From an uncultured Mycoplasmatota bacterium (GTDB taxonomy: Bacteria > Bacillota_I > Bacilli_A > RF39 > UBA660), in NCBI GenBank assembly GCA_900551455.1, contig URVV01000005.1, positions 12,057-76,056 on the forward strand: a stretch of DNA of 64,000 bases, read 5' to 3'. Below are positions 25,424-34,908 of this stretch, piece after piece. Made by a program: the position numbers and the translations under genes. Within the stretch, counting starts at the first letter, position 1. Each line of letters opens with the position of its first letter. The notes under the pieces were generated by a model that saw nothing but the letters and a program-made list of their open reading frames with translations, searched no databases and had not been told where the DNA came from.

Positions 25424-26518
25424 ATGAAAAGTAAATTAAATAGCATTTTAGGTAGAATCGATTTAAAAAACAAAAAAAACATAACAATATTATCACTTAG
25501 TATAACAGTATTAGTCTTAATAATTATCCTTATAATCAAAAATGTTGGAATCGGTATAATTGGCCACAATGGTAAATTTAAAATCAAAAAAAGTGAACAT
25601 AACAATATAATTTTAGAAGATTATAGTAATTCCTATTTTTCTCTTAAAAAACCCAAAGGATGGGTAGTAGATACAATTGGAGATTATATCCATTACACTA
25701 TTAAAGTATATGATCCAAATAACCCATCCTATCAATTTTTCTTTAATCTAAAAACAGAAGGGTATAATAAATCAGAAGATGCAAAAAATTGGCAAAAAAA
25801 ATATTATCCAAACAATATATTTGCCAAAAATCCGGTAATTGCTGAAAAAACAACAGAGGGATTCTATAAAATATTTAATGAATTAGGTCCTTTAAATAAT
25901 ACATCATCATTTAAATTCCCCACTTTAACAGATTTTACAGTTGCGGCTAATTTAGGTAAAGGAATGTTTGGTGGAGACCTCTTGAGGGCAACATTTAAAG
26001 ACAGTGAAGGACGCGAGTGTGAAGGATTGTTTACTGCCTATGTTTATGATCCAGGACCATATTATGTTAATGAAAATATCATATCAGGTAAAAAAATAGA
26101 TATTTATTTTTTAAATGTTTATGATTCCATTTTTATAACTACTCCTAAAGATGAACTTATTAATTATCAAGAGATTTTAAATAATATTGTTGCTTCATTG
26201 GAATTTACAGATACTTTCATAAATGGTTTTAATTCAGCTCAAGATGCTGTTATGAAGAATTTTCAAACCATTAGAAGCATTGGTAACCAGATAAGCGATG
26301 GAATAATGGACTCTTGGAATAAAAGAAATAAATCTTATGATATTATGAGTCAAAAACAAAGTGATGCAACTCTTGGATATGAAAGAGTATATGATACAAA
26401 AACAAATGAAATATATAAAGCATATAATGGTTTTACAGATGACTATAATGGTAAAAGATACAAGAGTATAACAGATGATATGTATTTAAATAAAACATCT
26501 GGTTATATAGAAAGGTAG
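25424..26518 (+). CDS. Signal-anchored protein with PsbP/DcrB-like domain, unknown
   Basis: A 364-residue protein with a short basic N-terminus, one membrane anchor (about residues 20-38) and an extracytoplasmic part. Residues about 65-265 (YFSLKKPKGWVVDTIGDYIH onward to EILNNIVASLEF) have the look of PsbP/DcrB-like domains that begin with a hydrophobic strand and end with a helix preceding Val-x-S-x-x-F. The last 70 residues (MDSWNKRNKSYDIMSQKQSD, ERVYDTKTNEIYKAYNGF) form a separate small repeat-like region seen in other exported proteins. Function is unknown. It is co-transcribed with the next gene (four-base gap) from the promoter at 25371. Confidence 0.55.
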   Translation: MKSKLNSILGRIDLKNKKNITILSLSITVLVLIIILIIKNVGIGIIGHNGKFKIKKSEHNNIILEDYSNSYFSLKKPKGWVVDTIGDYIHYTIKVYDPNNPSYQFFFNLKTEGYNKSEDAKNWQKKYYPNNIFAKNPVIAEKTTEGFYKIFNELGPLNNTSSFKFPTLTDFTVAANLGKGMFGGDLLRATFKDSEGRECEGLFTAYVYDPGPYYVNENIISGKKIDIYFLNVYDSIFITTPKDELINYQEILNNIVASLEFTDTFINGFNSAQDAVMKNFQTIRSIGNQISDGIMDSWNKRNKSYDIMSQKQSDATLGYERVYDTKTNEIYKAYNGFTDDYNGKRYKSITDDMYLNKTSGYIER

Positions 26519-26522
26519 CCAT

Positions 26523-27458
26523 ATGAAAGACAAAAGGAAAATAATAATAATTTTATTGGTTATAGTAATAATAATTCTTTCATCCCTAATATTTATCCCT
26601 AAAAATAACAATAATCCCAATAGCCTAAATCCGGATAATACAAGTAACAGTAAATTAGTAAAATATATTTCATCTTTAAATAAGAAGAAAAAAAGCGATT
26701 ACAAAAAAATATCAGCATTAGATTTTTTAAATGAATCTTCTTGCTTTAGTAATTACGCTTTTATAAACAATAATTCTATTTACATATTTGATCCAAATAA
26801 ATTAGATGAGGGAGAATTTATATATAAAAAAGTATACGATATAGATGATAATATTAAAGTAATGAATATAAGGCCAACCAACGGTGCTGATATACAATTT
26901 TTTGATTATAACGATACTTTATATACATTACACGATGAAAATCTTGACAATAAAGTTAGAGATAGTTATGATATGTATCTAAATGCTAATTATAAACTAA
27001 GTAATTATCTTAAGTGGGAATACTCAACCAAATTTCTTGGCAAAAAAATAAAATATGATTTTATGTCTAATTATGCTTATCTAAGTAATAATAAGTTATA
27101 TAGAATTTTATATCAAGACACAAAATATCCATCATTCAGTGAAATTAAAGGAAGTTATAATAATGAAAAAGTGATTAGAATCTACAATGAAAGAATAGTT
27201 AAAACTGATAAATCATTTTATGAGATGATGACTTATTTTGATACTAACTCTAATAAAACCGAAACAGCTATGGTCAGAATAAAGTCCTTAACAAAGTATT
27301 ATGATGAAGTTTTAACATTTACATATAAATATGTAATATTAAAAGATCATACTATTATTCCTATAAATGATTTAATGGAAAATAGAGTAAGAGATTATTC
27401 ATATGATTATTTCTTGAGTGGTTTTAACTATATGAATGAAGTTAGATATGAAGAATAA
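26523..27458 (+). CDS. Signal-anchored protein, unknown
   Basis: A 311-residue protein with an N-terminal membrane anchor (about residues 6-24), an Asn/Ser/Pro-rich linker (about 28-50) and an extracytoplasmic domain rich in Tyr and Asp with recurring patterns such as NNNSIYIFDPNKL, YNDTLYTLHDENL and SNNKLYRILYQDT, which could be blades of a beta-propeller-like or repeated beta fold. No catalytic motif is seen. It is in operon with the preceding unknown protein, so both may act together at the cell surface. Confidence 0.5.
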   Translation: MKDKRKIIIILLVIVIIILSSLIFIPKNNNNPNSLNPDNTSNSKLVKYISSLNKKKKSDYKKISALDFLNESSCFSNYAFINNNSIYIFDPNKLDEGEFIYKKVYDIDDNIKVMNIRPTNGADIQFFDYNDTLYTLHDENLDNKVRDSYDMYLNANYKLSNYLKWEYSTKFLGKKIKYDFMSNYAYLSNNKLYRILYQDTKYPSFSEIKGSYNNEKVIRIYNERIVKTDKSFYEMMTYFDTNSNKTETAMVRIKSLTKYYDEVLTFTYKYVILKDHTIIPINDLMENRVRDYSYDYFLSGFNYMNEVRYEE

Positions 27459-27477
27459 CCGACTTATTGTAAATAAC

Positions 27478-27515
27478 ACCTACTAGAACCTAAAAAAGTA
27501 CTAGTAGGTATTTTT
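27478..27515 (+). terminator. Terminator of the unknown two-gene operon
   Basis: ACCTACTAG paired with CTAGTAGGT followed by ATTTTTAT. Confidence 0.75.
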
Positions 27516-27589
27516 ATACAAAAAGAAATGAACAATTATAATTGTTAGATTTTTAACATTAAAAAAGGAATTAAAATTATTTTATTTCA

Positions 27590-27796
27590 TTACAGTCGCT
27601 TAATTAAATAACTAAAATATTTTATTTTTCCTGATAATACATCATTATAAAAATTTTGCTTCCAATGAACAAAATTAATTGCCTCTTGAATCTCTTTCAT
27701 CTTATTCTCAAGTTCTCGAAGTTTAGTATCAAGAATTATTTTTCTCTCAGGAATAGATTCTTCACCTTTTAAACACAAATCTAAATACTTTTTCAT
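27590..27796 (-). pseudogene. MerR-family regulator remnant (C-terminal part only)
   Basis: The minus-strand frame encodes about 68 residues starting near MKKYLDLCLKGEE and continuing as SIPERKIILDTKLRELENKM and INFVHWKQNFYNDV. This is the C-terminal coiled-coil dimerisation part of a MerR regulator (the usual L-x-L-x-x-x-G-x-x-S/T-I-x-x-R pattern). The N-terminal winged helix-turn-helix is absent: upstream, the same frame gives only MMNVMIYLLMV, and the adjacent small ORF runs into it out of frame. It therefore appears to be a decayed gene fused to other sequence by a deletion. Confidence 0.6.
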
Positions 27797-28019
27797 CATA
27801 ACCATTAACAAATATATCATCACATTCATCAAACATTAAATAATCAATATTATTAACTTTAATAATATGTGGTATAACATAAGCAATATTTGTTTCCTTA
27901 ATACTTTTGATATTTCCATTTATGAAAATAGGTTTAGCACAAGCAAACTTACAAATCATTTCAACCTTTCTTTTTAGTTCTAAACTTATCTCTAATTCTT
28001 TAGTTTCAATTGTTAACAT
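27762..28019 (-). CDS. Small protein, unknown, overlapping the MerR remnant
   Basis: An ORF of 85 residues (MLTIETKELEISLELKRKVE, ACAKPIFINGNIKSIKETNI) with GAGTGATT before the ATG at 28019. No family recognised. Its last 13 residues (GYDEKVFRFVFKR) are read from DNA of the MerR remnant in another frame, so the natural C-terminus may have been lost. It may be expressed or may itself be part of the decayed region. Confidence 0.35.
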   Translation of the reverse strand: MLTIETKELEISLELKRKVEMICKFACAKPIFINGNIKSIKETNIAYVIPHIIKVNNIDYLMFDECDDIFVNGYDEKVFRFVFKR

Positions 28020-28051
28020 ATAATCACTCATCCCTTCTTAAATAACAAAAA

Positions 28052-28072
28052 AACTAACTATTTCTAGTTAGC
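28052..28072 (-). terminator. Terminator of tRNA-Gly
   Basis: On the minus strand CTAACTA-GAAA-TAGTTAG is followed by seven T. Confidence 0.8.
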
Positions 28073-28116
28073 ATTTATTACTCTCAGAAGTAAATTTTCC
28101 GAGTTTCCTATCAATT

Positions 28117-28190
28117 TGGAGCGGATGATGGGAATCGAACCCACGTGGTCAGCTTGGAAGGCTGAAGTTCTACCATTAAACTACATCCGC
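28117..28190 (-). tRNA. tRNA-Gly (anticodon TCC)
   Basis: Minus strand: acceptor GCGGATG pairs with CATCCGC, D-arm with AATGGTA loop, anticodon stem TCAGC/GCTGA with loop CTTCCAA, T-arm GTGGG/CCCAC with TTCGATT, discriminator T and encoded CCA. Confidence 0.95.
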
Positions 28191-28210
28191 AAATCAAGTA
28201 GGCAATATAA

Positions 28211-28239
28211 ATTCTATTATATATTGCTTACTTTGTCAA
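28211..28239 (-). promoter_or_regulatory. Promoter of tRNA-Gly
   Basis: On the minus strand TTGACA (28239-28234) and TAGAAT (28216-28211) are separated by 17 bases and stand about 20 bases upstream of the tRNA. Confidence 0.75.
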
Positions 28240-28267
28240 TACTTCTTTTAAAATTTCTCTAAAAAAT

Positions 28268-30430
28268 TTAATTTTTTAGTAAAGTGGGATCTATCAAGGA
28301 AAGAGAAACCTTTTCTTTTTCTTTATTAATATCTATGACATAACAATCAATAATATCACCAACATTTAATATTTCACTCGGATGTTTAATATAACTATTA
28401 CTCATTTTAGATATATGAATTAATCCATCATTATGTAACCCAATATCTACAAACGCTCCAAAATCAATAACATTTCTGACAGTACCCTGTAACTTCATTC
28501 CAACTTGTAAATCCTTAATATCTAAAACATCACTTTTAAGTAAAGGCTTTGGCATATCATCTCTAGGATCACGATTAGGTTTCTTTAATGAATCAATAAT
28601 ATCCTTCAAAGTATAAATATCAGTATACAAAATATCCTTATATTTATCTATATCTATTTCCTCTAACTTATTAATAAGTTTCTCCGTCCCAATATCCTGA
28701 ATAGACATTCCTAATTCTTTCAATAAACTCATAACAATACTATAACTCTCCGGATGTACAGCTGTTGCATCTAAAACATTATCTCCATCTAAAATCCTTA
28801 AAAAGCCAATTGCTTGTTCATAAGCCTTATCTCCAAGTAATTTCTTTTTCATAATTTCTTCTCTTGAATTAATTCTACCAGTCTTATCTCTATAATCTAT
28901 GATTTTATCAATATTCTTTTTAGTTATTCCAGAAACATACTTAAGTAAAGAAGGGGAAGCTGTATTAATATTTACTCCAACACTATTAACTGCTTTTGAT
29001 ACCACAAAATCAAGAGATTCTGTTAACTTCTTATTAGCTACATCATGCTGATATTGCCCAACACCAATACTCTCCGGAGTAATTTTTACTAACTCTGCTA
29101 ATGGATCCTGTAGTCTTCTTCCTATTGAAATAGCACTTCTTTTTTCTACCGTTAAATCAGGAAATTCCTCAATTGCCAATTTACTAGCAGAGTATACACT
29201 AGCACCAGCCTCAGAAACAATGATATATTCAACATTTAAACCCGCTTCTTGAATAACTCTAGCTACAAATTTTTCTGATTCACGAGAAGCCGTACCATTA
29301 CCAATAGCAATAATTTGAACATTATATTTTTTTATCAAGTCACACAATATTTTCTTTGATTCCTCGTATTTATTATGTGGTTCATGAGGATATATAACTG
29401 CAATTTCTAATTTCTTTCCAGTTGCATCAATAACCGCTAATTTACATCCTGTTCTAAATGCCGGATCAAACCCTAAAACAATCTTATCTTTCATCGGAGG
29501 AGTTAACAACAATTTCTCTAAATTCTTTCCAAAATTGTCAATAGCACTATCTTCTCCAACCTCTGTCAAATCAGATCTAACTTCTCTTTCTACCGAAGGA
29601 GCAATTAATCTCTTATAACTATCTTTAATTGCATCTTTTATTATTTCAATTACATTAGTCTTATTATTTCTAATAACCTTATTTTCCAAAAACTTAATAA
29701 TCTCTTCTTCATTAACATCTATTGATACATTAAGAACATTCTCATTTTCCCCACGGTTAACTGCCAAAATTCTATGTGGCTTAATATTTTTTACCATCTC
29801 ACTATATTCATAATACATTTCATATACTTTATTTTCATCATTCGCATTCTTTTTAACCTTTGAAGTAATTATCCCATTTTTATAAAAATAATTTCTAATC
29901 CACTTTCTATAATAAGCATTATCACTAATCCATTCACTAATGATATATTTAGCCCCAGTAATTGCCTCTTCATTACTTTTAATATTTTCATTTAAATAAT
30001 TACAACATACCTTATCTATATCCAATTTATCAGGTTGAGACATAATAATCTTTGCCAACGGTTCCAATCCATTTTTAATTGCTTCTGTTGCTTTAGTTTT
30101 CTTTTTCTCTTTATAAGGACGATATAAATCTTCAACCTCAACTAACTTACTGCATTTAATAATATTATTCCTAAGTTCTTCCGTCATCATTCCTTTTTCA
30201 TCAATTAATCTAATAACATCATCTTTTCTCTTTGCAAGACTAACCTGATACTGATAAACTTCATCTATCTTTCTGATTTGTTCTTCATCTAAAGCATTTG
30301 TAGCTTCTTTTCTATATCTAGCAATAAATGGAATAGTATTACCATCTTCCAGTAATTTTAATACCACTTCTACTTGATTAACTTTAATATTTAATTCCTT
30401 TGCAATTTCTGAAATAATAAACTCATTCAT
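28268..30430 (-). CDS. tex: Tex-family S1 RNA-binding protein
   Basis: A 720-residue Tex protein, a conserved nucleic-acid-binding factor related to Spt6. Domains in order: N-terminal helical/HTH region with VVLKLLEDGNTIPFIARYRK (about residues 23-42), YqgF/RuvX-like RNase H fold with KIVLGFDPAFRTGCKLAVID (about 316-335), helix-hairpin-helix VGVNINTASPSLLKYVSGI (about 490-508), and a C-terminal S1 domain GMKLQGTVRNVIDFGAFVDI (about 640-715). Length fits the family. It is a single-gene unit divergent from dxs. Confidence 0.94.
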   Translation of the reverse strand: MNEFIISEIAKELNIKVNQVEVVLKLLEDGNTIPFIARYRKEATNALDEEQIRKIDEVYQYQVSLAKRKDDVIRLIDEKGMMTEELRNNIIKCSKLVEVEDLYRPYKEKKKTKATEAIKNGLEPLAKIIMSQPDKLDIDKVCCNYLNENIKSNEEAITGAKYIISEWISDNAYYRKWIRNYFYKNGIITSKVKKNANDENKVYEMYYEYSEMVKNIKPHRILAVNRGENENVLNVSIDVNEEEIIKFLENKVIRNNKTNVIEIIKDAIKDSYKRLIAPSVEREVRSDLTEVGEDSAIDNFGKNLEKLLLTPPMKDKIVLGFDPAFRTGCKLAVIDATGKKLEIAVIYPHEPHNKYEESKKILCDLIKKYNVQIIAIGNGTASRESEKFVARVIQEAGLNVEYIIVSEAGASVYSASKLAIEEFPDLTVEKRSAISIGRRLQDPLAELVKITPESIGVGQYQHDVANKKLTESLDFVVSKAVNSVGVNINTASPSLLKYVSGITKKNIDKIIDYRDKTGRINSREEIMKKKLLGDKAYEQAIGFLRILDGDNVLDATAVHPESYSIVMSLLKELGMSIQDIGTEKLINKLEEIDIDKYKDILYTDIYTLKDIIDSLKKPNRDPRDDMPKPLLKSDVLDIKDLQVGMKLQGTVRNVIDFGAFVDIGLHNDGLIHISKMSNSYIKHPSEILNVGDIIDCYVIDINKEKEKVSLSLIDPTLLKN

Positions 30431-30506
30431 TTTAATCCTTCTTTCTATGCATAAATAAGTATATCATAAATTATTGTAAACTGTAACTAAAAAGAACACT
30501 CTTATC

Positions 30507-30535
30507 TTGCTAAAATGAATATTATTATGTATAAT
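30507..30535 (+). promoter_or_regulatory. SigA-type promoter of dxs
   Basis: TTGCTA and TATAAT with a 17-base spacer, 49 bases before the dxs start. Confidence 0.65.
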
Positions 30536-30584
30536 ACACTCTTGTATACACCAGAAATAGATATATATAGATAAGGAGACCAAT

Positions 30585-32453
30585 ATGGAAATTCAAAACA
30601 TTAAAAATCCTCATTTTTTGAAAAAAATGAAAATTAAAGATCTTGAATTATTATCTAGTGATATTAGAAATTTTATTATTGATAAAGTATCCCATACTGG
30701 AGGACATCTATCATCTAATTTAGGTATAACTGATCTAACTATTGCTATTCATAAAGTTTTTAACAGTCCCCGCGATAAAATAATTTTTGATGTTTCTCAC
30801 CAATGTTATACTCATAAAATATTAACAGGAAGAGCTAAACAGTTTGACACTTTAAGACAAATAAATGGCTTATCTGGCTTTCAAAAAAGAAAAGAAAGTC
30901 CATATGACTCTTATGAAGCTGGACATTCATCAACCTCTCTTTCTGCTGCCTTAGGTATGGCTTTAGCTAGAGATAAACAAAATAAAAATTATCATATAGT
31001 TGCCGTTATTGGTGATGGTTCTATGGGCAATGGCCTTCCATATGAAGCAATTAATCATATTGGAGTTACAAAAACCAGACTAATAATTATTTTAAATGAT
31101 AATGAAATGAGTATTTCTAAAAATGTTGGTGCTCTTCATAATAATTTAGACAAAATAAGATCTAATTATGCCTATCACAATGCTAAAGATAAAACCAAAC
31201 GCTTCCTAAATAAAATTCCTTTAATAGGATCCCCTTTAAGTAAAAGCGTAACTGCCCTAAAATCCTCATTTAAAAAACTATATTTAAAAGAAGGCTTCCT
31301 TTTTGAAGAATTAGGATTAAAATACTATGGACCAATAAATGGGCACGATTATAAAGAAATGTTAGCATATCTTGAAATGGCCAAAAAAGAAACTGAGCCA
31401 GTATTAATACACGTTATAACTAAAAAAGGGAAGGGATATCCACCCTGTGAAGAAGATACTATTGGTATGTGGCACGGAATAGGACCTTTTAATAAAGAAA
31501 CCGGTAAACCCTTAGTAGCCAAAGATGATACAGTAACTTGGAGTGAAGTAATAAGTAACCATTTAATTGAATTAACCGAAAGAAATAACAATCTAATGGT
31601 AATAACTCCTGCAATGACTGGAGGAAGTAAACTATTAAAATATAAAGAATTATATCCTCATAACTTTATTGATGCTGGTATTGCCGAAGAGCATGCCCTA
31701 ATTTTAGCCAACGGTATGAGTATTGGAGGATTAATTCCCTTCGTATCGATTTATTCAACATTTCTTCAAAGAGGATACGACGAAGTTCTTCACGATATTG
31801 CCAGAATGAATACCCACGTCATTTTAGGAATAGATCGTTGCGGAATAGTCGGCGAAGATGGTGAAACACATCAAGGAATATATGATCTAACCTTTCTAAT
31901 GCCCATCCCTAATCTAATAATATCTACCCCCAAAGATAGTATTGAGGCAGGTAATATTCTATATACAGCTATTTTATCTAAAAAGCCCTTTGCTATAAGA
32001 TACTCCAAAGATAGACTAAAATACCAAAAAAAGAACTATCAAATAATTCCTATAGGATCATGGGAATATTTAGAAAAAGGCCAAGATGCAGTTTTAATAA
32101 CTTATGGTAATCTCTTAAACAATGCTAAAATAATCAAAAAGAACCTTGCCAACACTCTAGATCTAGCTATTGTAAATGCCAGATATCAAAAACCAATAGA
32201 TACCAATTTATATGATGAAATTCTAACTACTTACCAATCAATCTTTATTTACGAAGAACAAACTCTTATAAATTCCCTTGGTTTCTATTTAACCACCTAT
32301 GCTAAAACAAAAAACTACCAAGGAAATATAAAGATATTTGCTATTCCTGATGAATTTATTGAACAAGGAAAAAAGAATGAAATCCTTAGTTTACTTGAAC
32401 TAGATCCAACATCCATTACTAATAAAATTATACAGTCTGTTAAACATAAATAA
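30585..32453 (+). CDS. dxs: 1-deoxy-D-xylulose-5-phosphate synthase
   Basis: Thiamine-diphosphate enzyme that condenses pyruvate and glyceraldehyde 3-phosphate, the first step of the MEP isoprenoid pathway. The 622-residue protein shows SSNLGITDLTIAIHKVFNSP, the His-containing DVSHQCYTHKILTGR, the ThDP-binding GDGSMGNGLPYEAINHIG through NDNEMSIS, and the transketolase-type second domain with AGIAEEHALILANGMSIGG and DRCGIVGEDGETHQGIYDL. Several motifs differ from typical DXS (DVGHQ reads DVSHQ; GDGA-TGG reads GDGSMGNG), which fits a divergent DXS subgroup. Start follows AAGGAGACCAAT. No other MEP gene is adjacent. Confidence 0.85.
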   Translation: MEIQNIKNPHFLKKMKIKDLELLSSDIRNFIIDKVSHTGGHLSSNLGITDLTIAIHKVFNSPRDKIIFDVSHQCYTHKILTGRAKQFDTLRQINGLSGFQKRKESPYDSYEAGHSSTSLSAALGMALARDKQNKNYHIVAVIGDGSMGNGLPYEAINHIGVTKTRLIIILNDNEMSISKNVGALHNNLDKIRSNYAYHNAKDKTKRFLNKIPLIGSPLSKSVTALKSSFKKLYLKEGFLFEELGLKYYGPINGHDYKEMLAYLEMAKKETEPVLIHVITKKGKGYPPCEEDTIGMWHGIGPFNKETGKPLVAKDDTVTWSEVISNHLIELTERNNNLMVITPAMTGGSKLLKYKELYPHNFIDAGIAEEHALILANGMSIGGLIPFVSIYSTFLQRGYDEVLHDIARMNTHVILGIDRCGIVGEDGETHQGIYDLTFLMPIPNLIISTPKDSIEAGNILYTAILSKKPFAIRYSKDRLKYQKKNYQIIPIGSWEYLEKGQDAVLITYGNLLNNAKIIKKNLANTLDLAIVNARYQKPIDTNLYDEILTTYQSIFIYEEQTLINSLGFYLTTYAKTKNYQGNIKIFAIPDEFIEQGKKNEILSLLELDPTSITNKIIQSVKHK

Positions 32454-32455
32454 AA

Positions 32456-32518
32456 AAAATATGGCCAATTACTTTTTAACCATATCAGCATAAGTAATTG
32501 AATTATTGCCATATTTTT
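32456..32518. terminator. Convergent terminator between dxs and the Y-family polymerase
   Basis: A long imperfect inverted repeat: AAATATGGC at the left pairs with GCCATATTT at the right, with an inner CAATTACTT/AAGTAATTG stem. T-runs on both strands. It overlaps the 3' end of the polymerase gene. Confidence 0.55.
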
Positions 32519-33671
32519 TTCTTATCTTATCAAGTGCTTCTTGTAAATGTTCATCCTCTTTAACTTCATCATTTACTTGATTAAATATTGACAATTGAAT
32601 TTTATACACATCTGTCAAATTATTAACACCCACACATAAAGCCCTAACTTTTTTATCATCATCTGGACTCCATATTTTATTAAAAAGACTAATAGCTTCC
32701 TTATAAATATCTTCATCACTATTAATTAAGTTTTCTAACGTTACCTGTTTACTAATCTTTGTAAAATTATGAAACTTTACCCATACATTAACATTCGGCG
32801 CATACATTCTCTTACTTCTAAGTTTCCTACCCGTATCCATTGATAACTTTTTAATAACCATATATATATCATCTAAATTAGTATAATCATATGGTAAAAC
32901 AATCGAATTGGATATACTCTTTGGATTTCCATAGTCACTCTCTACCTGTGAATTATCTATCCCATTAGCATATTCCCACATCATTTTACCCATACTTTTA
33001 AAATGCTGAACCAAATAATCTATATCTGTTTGTGCCAATTGCCCAATTGTCTTAATCCCCAAACTATGTAATTTTTTACTACTAGCTCTACCTATCATAA
33101 ACAACTCTTCAACATCAAGCCCCCACATTTTCTTCCTAATTTCCGATAAAAACAACGTATGAACCTTATCTGGCTTAGAAAAATCACTAGCCATCTTCGC
33201 CAACAATTTATTATTTCCAATTCCTACATTAACCGTAAATCCAAAATTATTCTTAATATCATCCTTAATCTTATAAGCAACTTTAACAGGGTTAGGCCAA
33301 ATATTAATTAAATCAGAAAAATCCACAAAACACTCATCAATCGAATATCTTTCAATCTTATCTGTATAACTACTTAAATAAGTGTACATAACATCTGAAT
33401 ATTGCTTATAAACCTTAAATTCTGGAGGATATACCTCTAAATATGGACATTTCCTTCTAGCAGCATACAATGTCTCACCAGTAATAACCCCTTTTTGTTT
33501 ACAAAGATTACTCTTGGCCAAAACAATTCCCTTTCTCTCAGATTCCTTGCCTCCAATTACCGCATATCTATTTCGAATATCAATCTTACTTCCATTATGT
33601 AGCATATTAACCGCAGTCCATGATAAAAAAGCATTATTACAATCAATATGTAAAATAACTCTTTCCCTCAT
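32469..33671 (-). CDS. dinB: Y-family DNA polymerase (Pol IV/DinB type)
   Basis: Error-prone translesion polymerase. The 400-residue protein begins with VILHIDCNNAFLSW (first catalytic Asp), contains YSIDECFVDFS (Asp-Glu catalytic pair, about residues 113-123), VGIGNNKLLAKMASDFSKPD and the little-finger region with TDTGRKLRSKR-like sequences. Length is normal for DinB. It lacks an obvious C-terminal beta-clamp motif, though QLSIF (about residue 371) is a possible one. The start at ATG 33671 follows AGGTGGGTGG; the longer GTG form begins inside that site. Confidence 0.88.
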   Translation of the reverse strand: MRERVILHIDCNNAFLSWTAVNMLHNGSKIDIRNRYAVIGGKESERKGIVLAKSNLCKQKGVITGETLYAARRKCPYLEVYPPEFKVYKQYSDVMYTYLSSYTDKIERYSIDECFVDFSDLINIWPNPVKVAYKIKDDIKNNFGFTVNVGIGNNKLLAKMASDFSKPDKVHTLFLSEIRKKMWGLDVEELFMIGRASSKKLHSLGIKTIGQLAQTDIDYLVQHFKSMGKMMWEYANGIDNSQVESDYGNPKSISNSIVLPYDYTNLDDIYMVIKKLSMDTGRKLRSKRMYAPNVNVWVKFHNFTKISKQVTLENLINSDEDIYKEAISLFNKIWSPDDDKKVRALCVGVNNLTDVYKIQLSIFNQVNDEVKEDEHLQEALDKIRKKYGNNSITYADMVKK

Positions 33672-33789
33672 AATACCACCCACCTAATTATATCAAACAT
33701 TTGTTAACATTTCAATATTTACTTAGCAAAAAACAAAATTTTGCCACCTTCAAAAATAAGTCAAATATTATCAAATTATCCATAAAAAA

Positions 33790-33818
33790 TTGCAGTCTTA
33801 ATTATTTTATGTTATACT
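33790..33818 (+). promoter_or_regulatory. SigA promoter of the prfA operon
   Basis: TTGCAG and TATACT with a 17-base spacer and a TG extension, 28 bases before the prfA start. Confidence 0.75.
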
Positions 33819-33846
33819 TATTCCCAGAGAGAAAGGAAGATATTTT

Positions 33847-34908
33847 ATGATAAATAGACTAGAAGCTATTCAAAAAAGATACGACGAAATATCTCAAGAA
33901 TTATCAAGTAGTGAAGTCATCAGTAACATCAAAAAAATGACTGAACTATCCAAAGAACAAAGAAGATTATCAACTACTGTTGAAATGTATCAAAAATATA
34001 AAAGCATTATATCTGATATTGAAACTGCCAAAGAGATGTTAACGGATAAAGATATGCAAGAATTTGCTAAAGAAGAAATTAATACCCTAACAAAGGAAAA
34101 AGAAAAAATAGAAAAAGATTTAGAAATATTACTCTTACCACACGATCCTAACGATGAGAAAAATGTTATCGTAGAAATACGTGGAGCCGCTGGCGGAGAT
34201 GAAGCTAACATTTTTGCCGGAGACTTATTTGATATGTATAATCACTATATTAATAACTTTGGTTGGAAAATAGAAATTTTAAATGAAGAACCAGGAACCG
34301 CTGGTGGATATTCTCAAATTGAATTTATGATAAAAGGGGAGGGTGCCTACTCAAAATTAAAATATGAGTCTGGTGCTCACAGGGTCCAAAGAGTTCCTGA
34401 AACAGAATCCCAAGGTAGAGTACACACCTCAACTGCTACAGTTTTAGTAATGCCCGAAGCTGAAGAATTTGACTACGAATTAGATGAATCAGAAGTAAGA
34501 ATTGATATTACCAGAAGTAGTGGCTGTGGAGGACAAGGTGTTAACACTACCGACTCAGCAGTTCGCCTTACCCATATACCAACCGGAATTATTGTCTACT
34601 CACAGACAGAACGTAGCCAAATAAAGAACAAAGAAAAAGCCTTTAAAATCTTAAAAACCAGATTATATGACTTAAAGTTAAGAGAACAAGAAGAAGCCAA
34701 TGCCACCGAAAGAAAAAACAAAATTGGTACTGGTGACCGTTCAGAAAAAATAAGAACCTATAACTATCCCCAAAACAGAGTTACTGATCACCGCATTGGA
34801 TTTACATCTATGAACCTAGATCGCATTATGACAGGAGAACTAGGAGTAATTATTGAGGCCCTAATCAATGAAAACCAACGAATTGAACTTGAACAAAGCG
34901 AAATATAA
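33847..34908 (+). CDS. prfA: Peptide chain release factor 1
   Basis: RF1 recognises UAA and UAG and triggers peptide release. The 353-residue protein carries the GGQ catalytic motif in SSGCGGQGVNTTDSAVRL (about residue 229) and the class-I RF region HRVQRVPETESQGRVHTSTA. The Pro-x-Thr stop-codon recognition region is the expected type for RF1 rather than RF2, which would read SPF. Length matches the family (about 355). It overlaps prmC by 41 bases, a conserved arrangement in Firmicutes. Confidence 0.95.
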   Translation: MINRLEAIQKRYDEISQELSSSEVISNIKKMTELSKEQRRLSTTVEMYQKYKSIISDIETAKEMLTDKDMQEFAKEEINTLTKEKEKIEKDLEILLLPHDPNDEKNVIVEIRGAAGGDEANIFAGDLFDMYNHYINNFGWKIEILNEEPGTAGGYSQIEFMIKGEGAYSKLKYESGAHRVQRVPETESQGRVHTSTATVLVMPEAEEFDYELDESEVRIDITRSSGCGGQGVNTTDSAVRLTHIPTGIIVYSQTERSQIKNKEKAFKILKTRLYDLKLREQEEANATERKNKIGTGDRSEKIRTYNYPQNRVTDHRIGFTSMNLDRIMTGELGVIIEALINENQRIELEQSEI

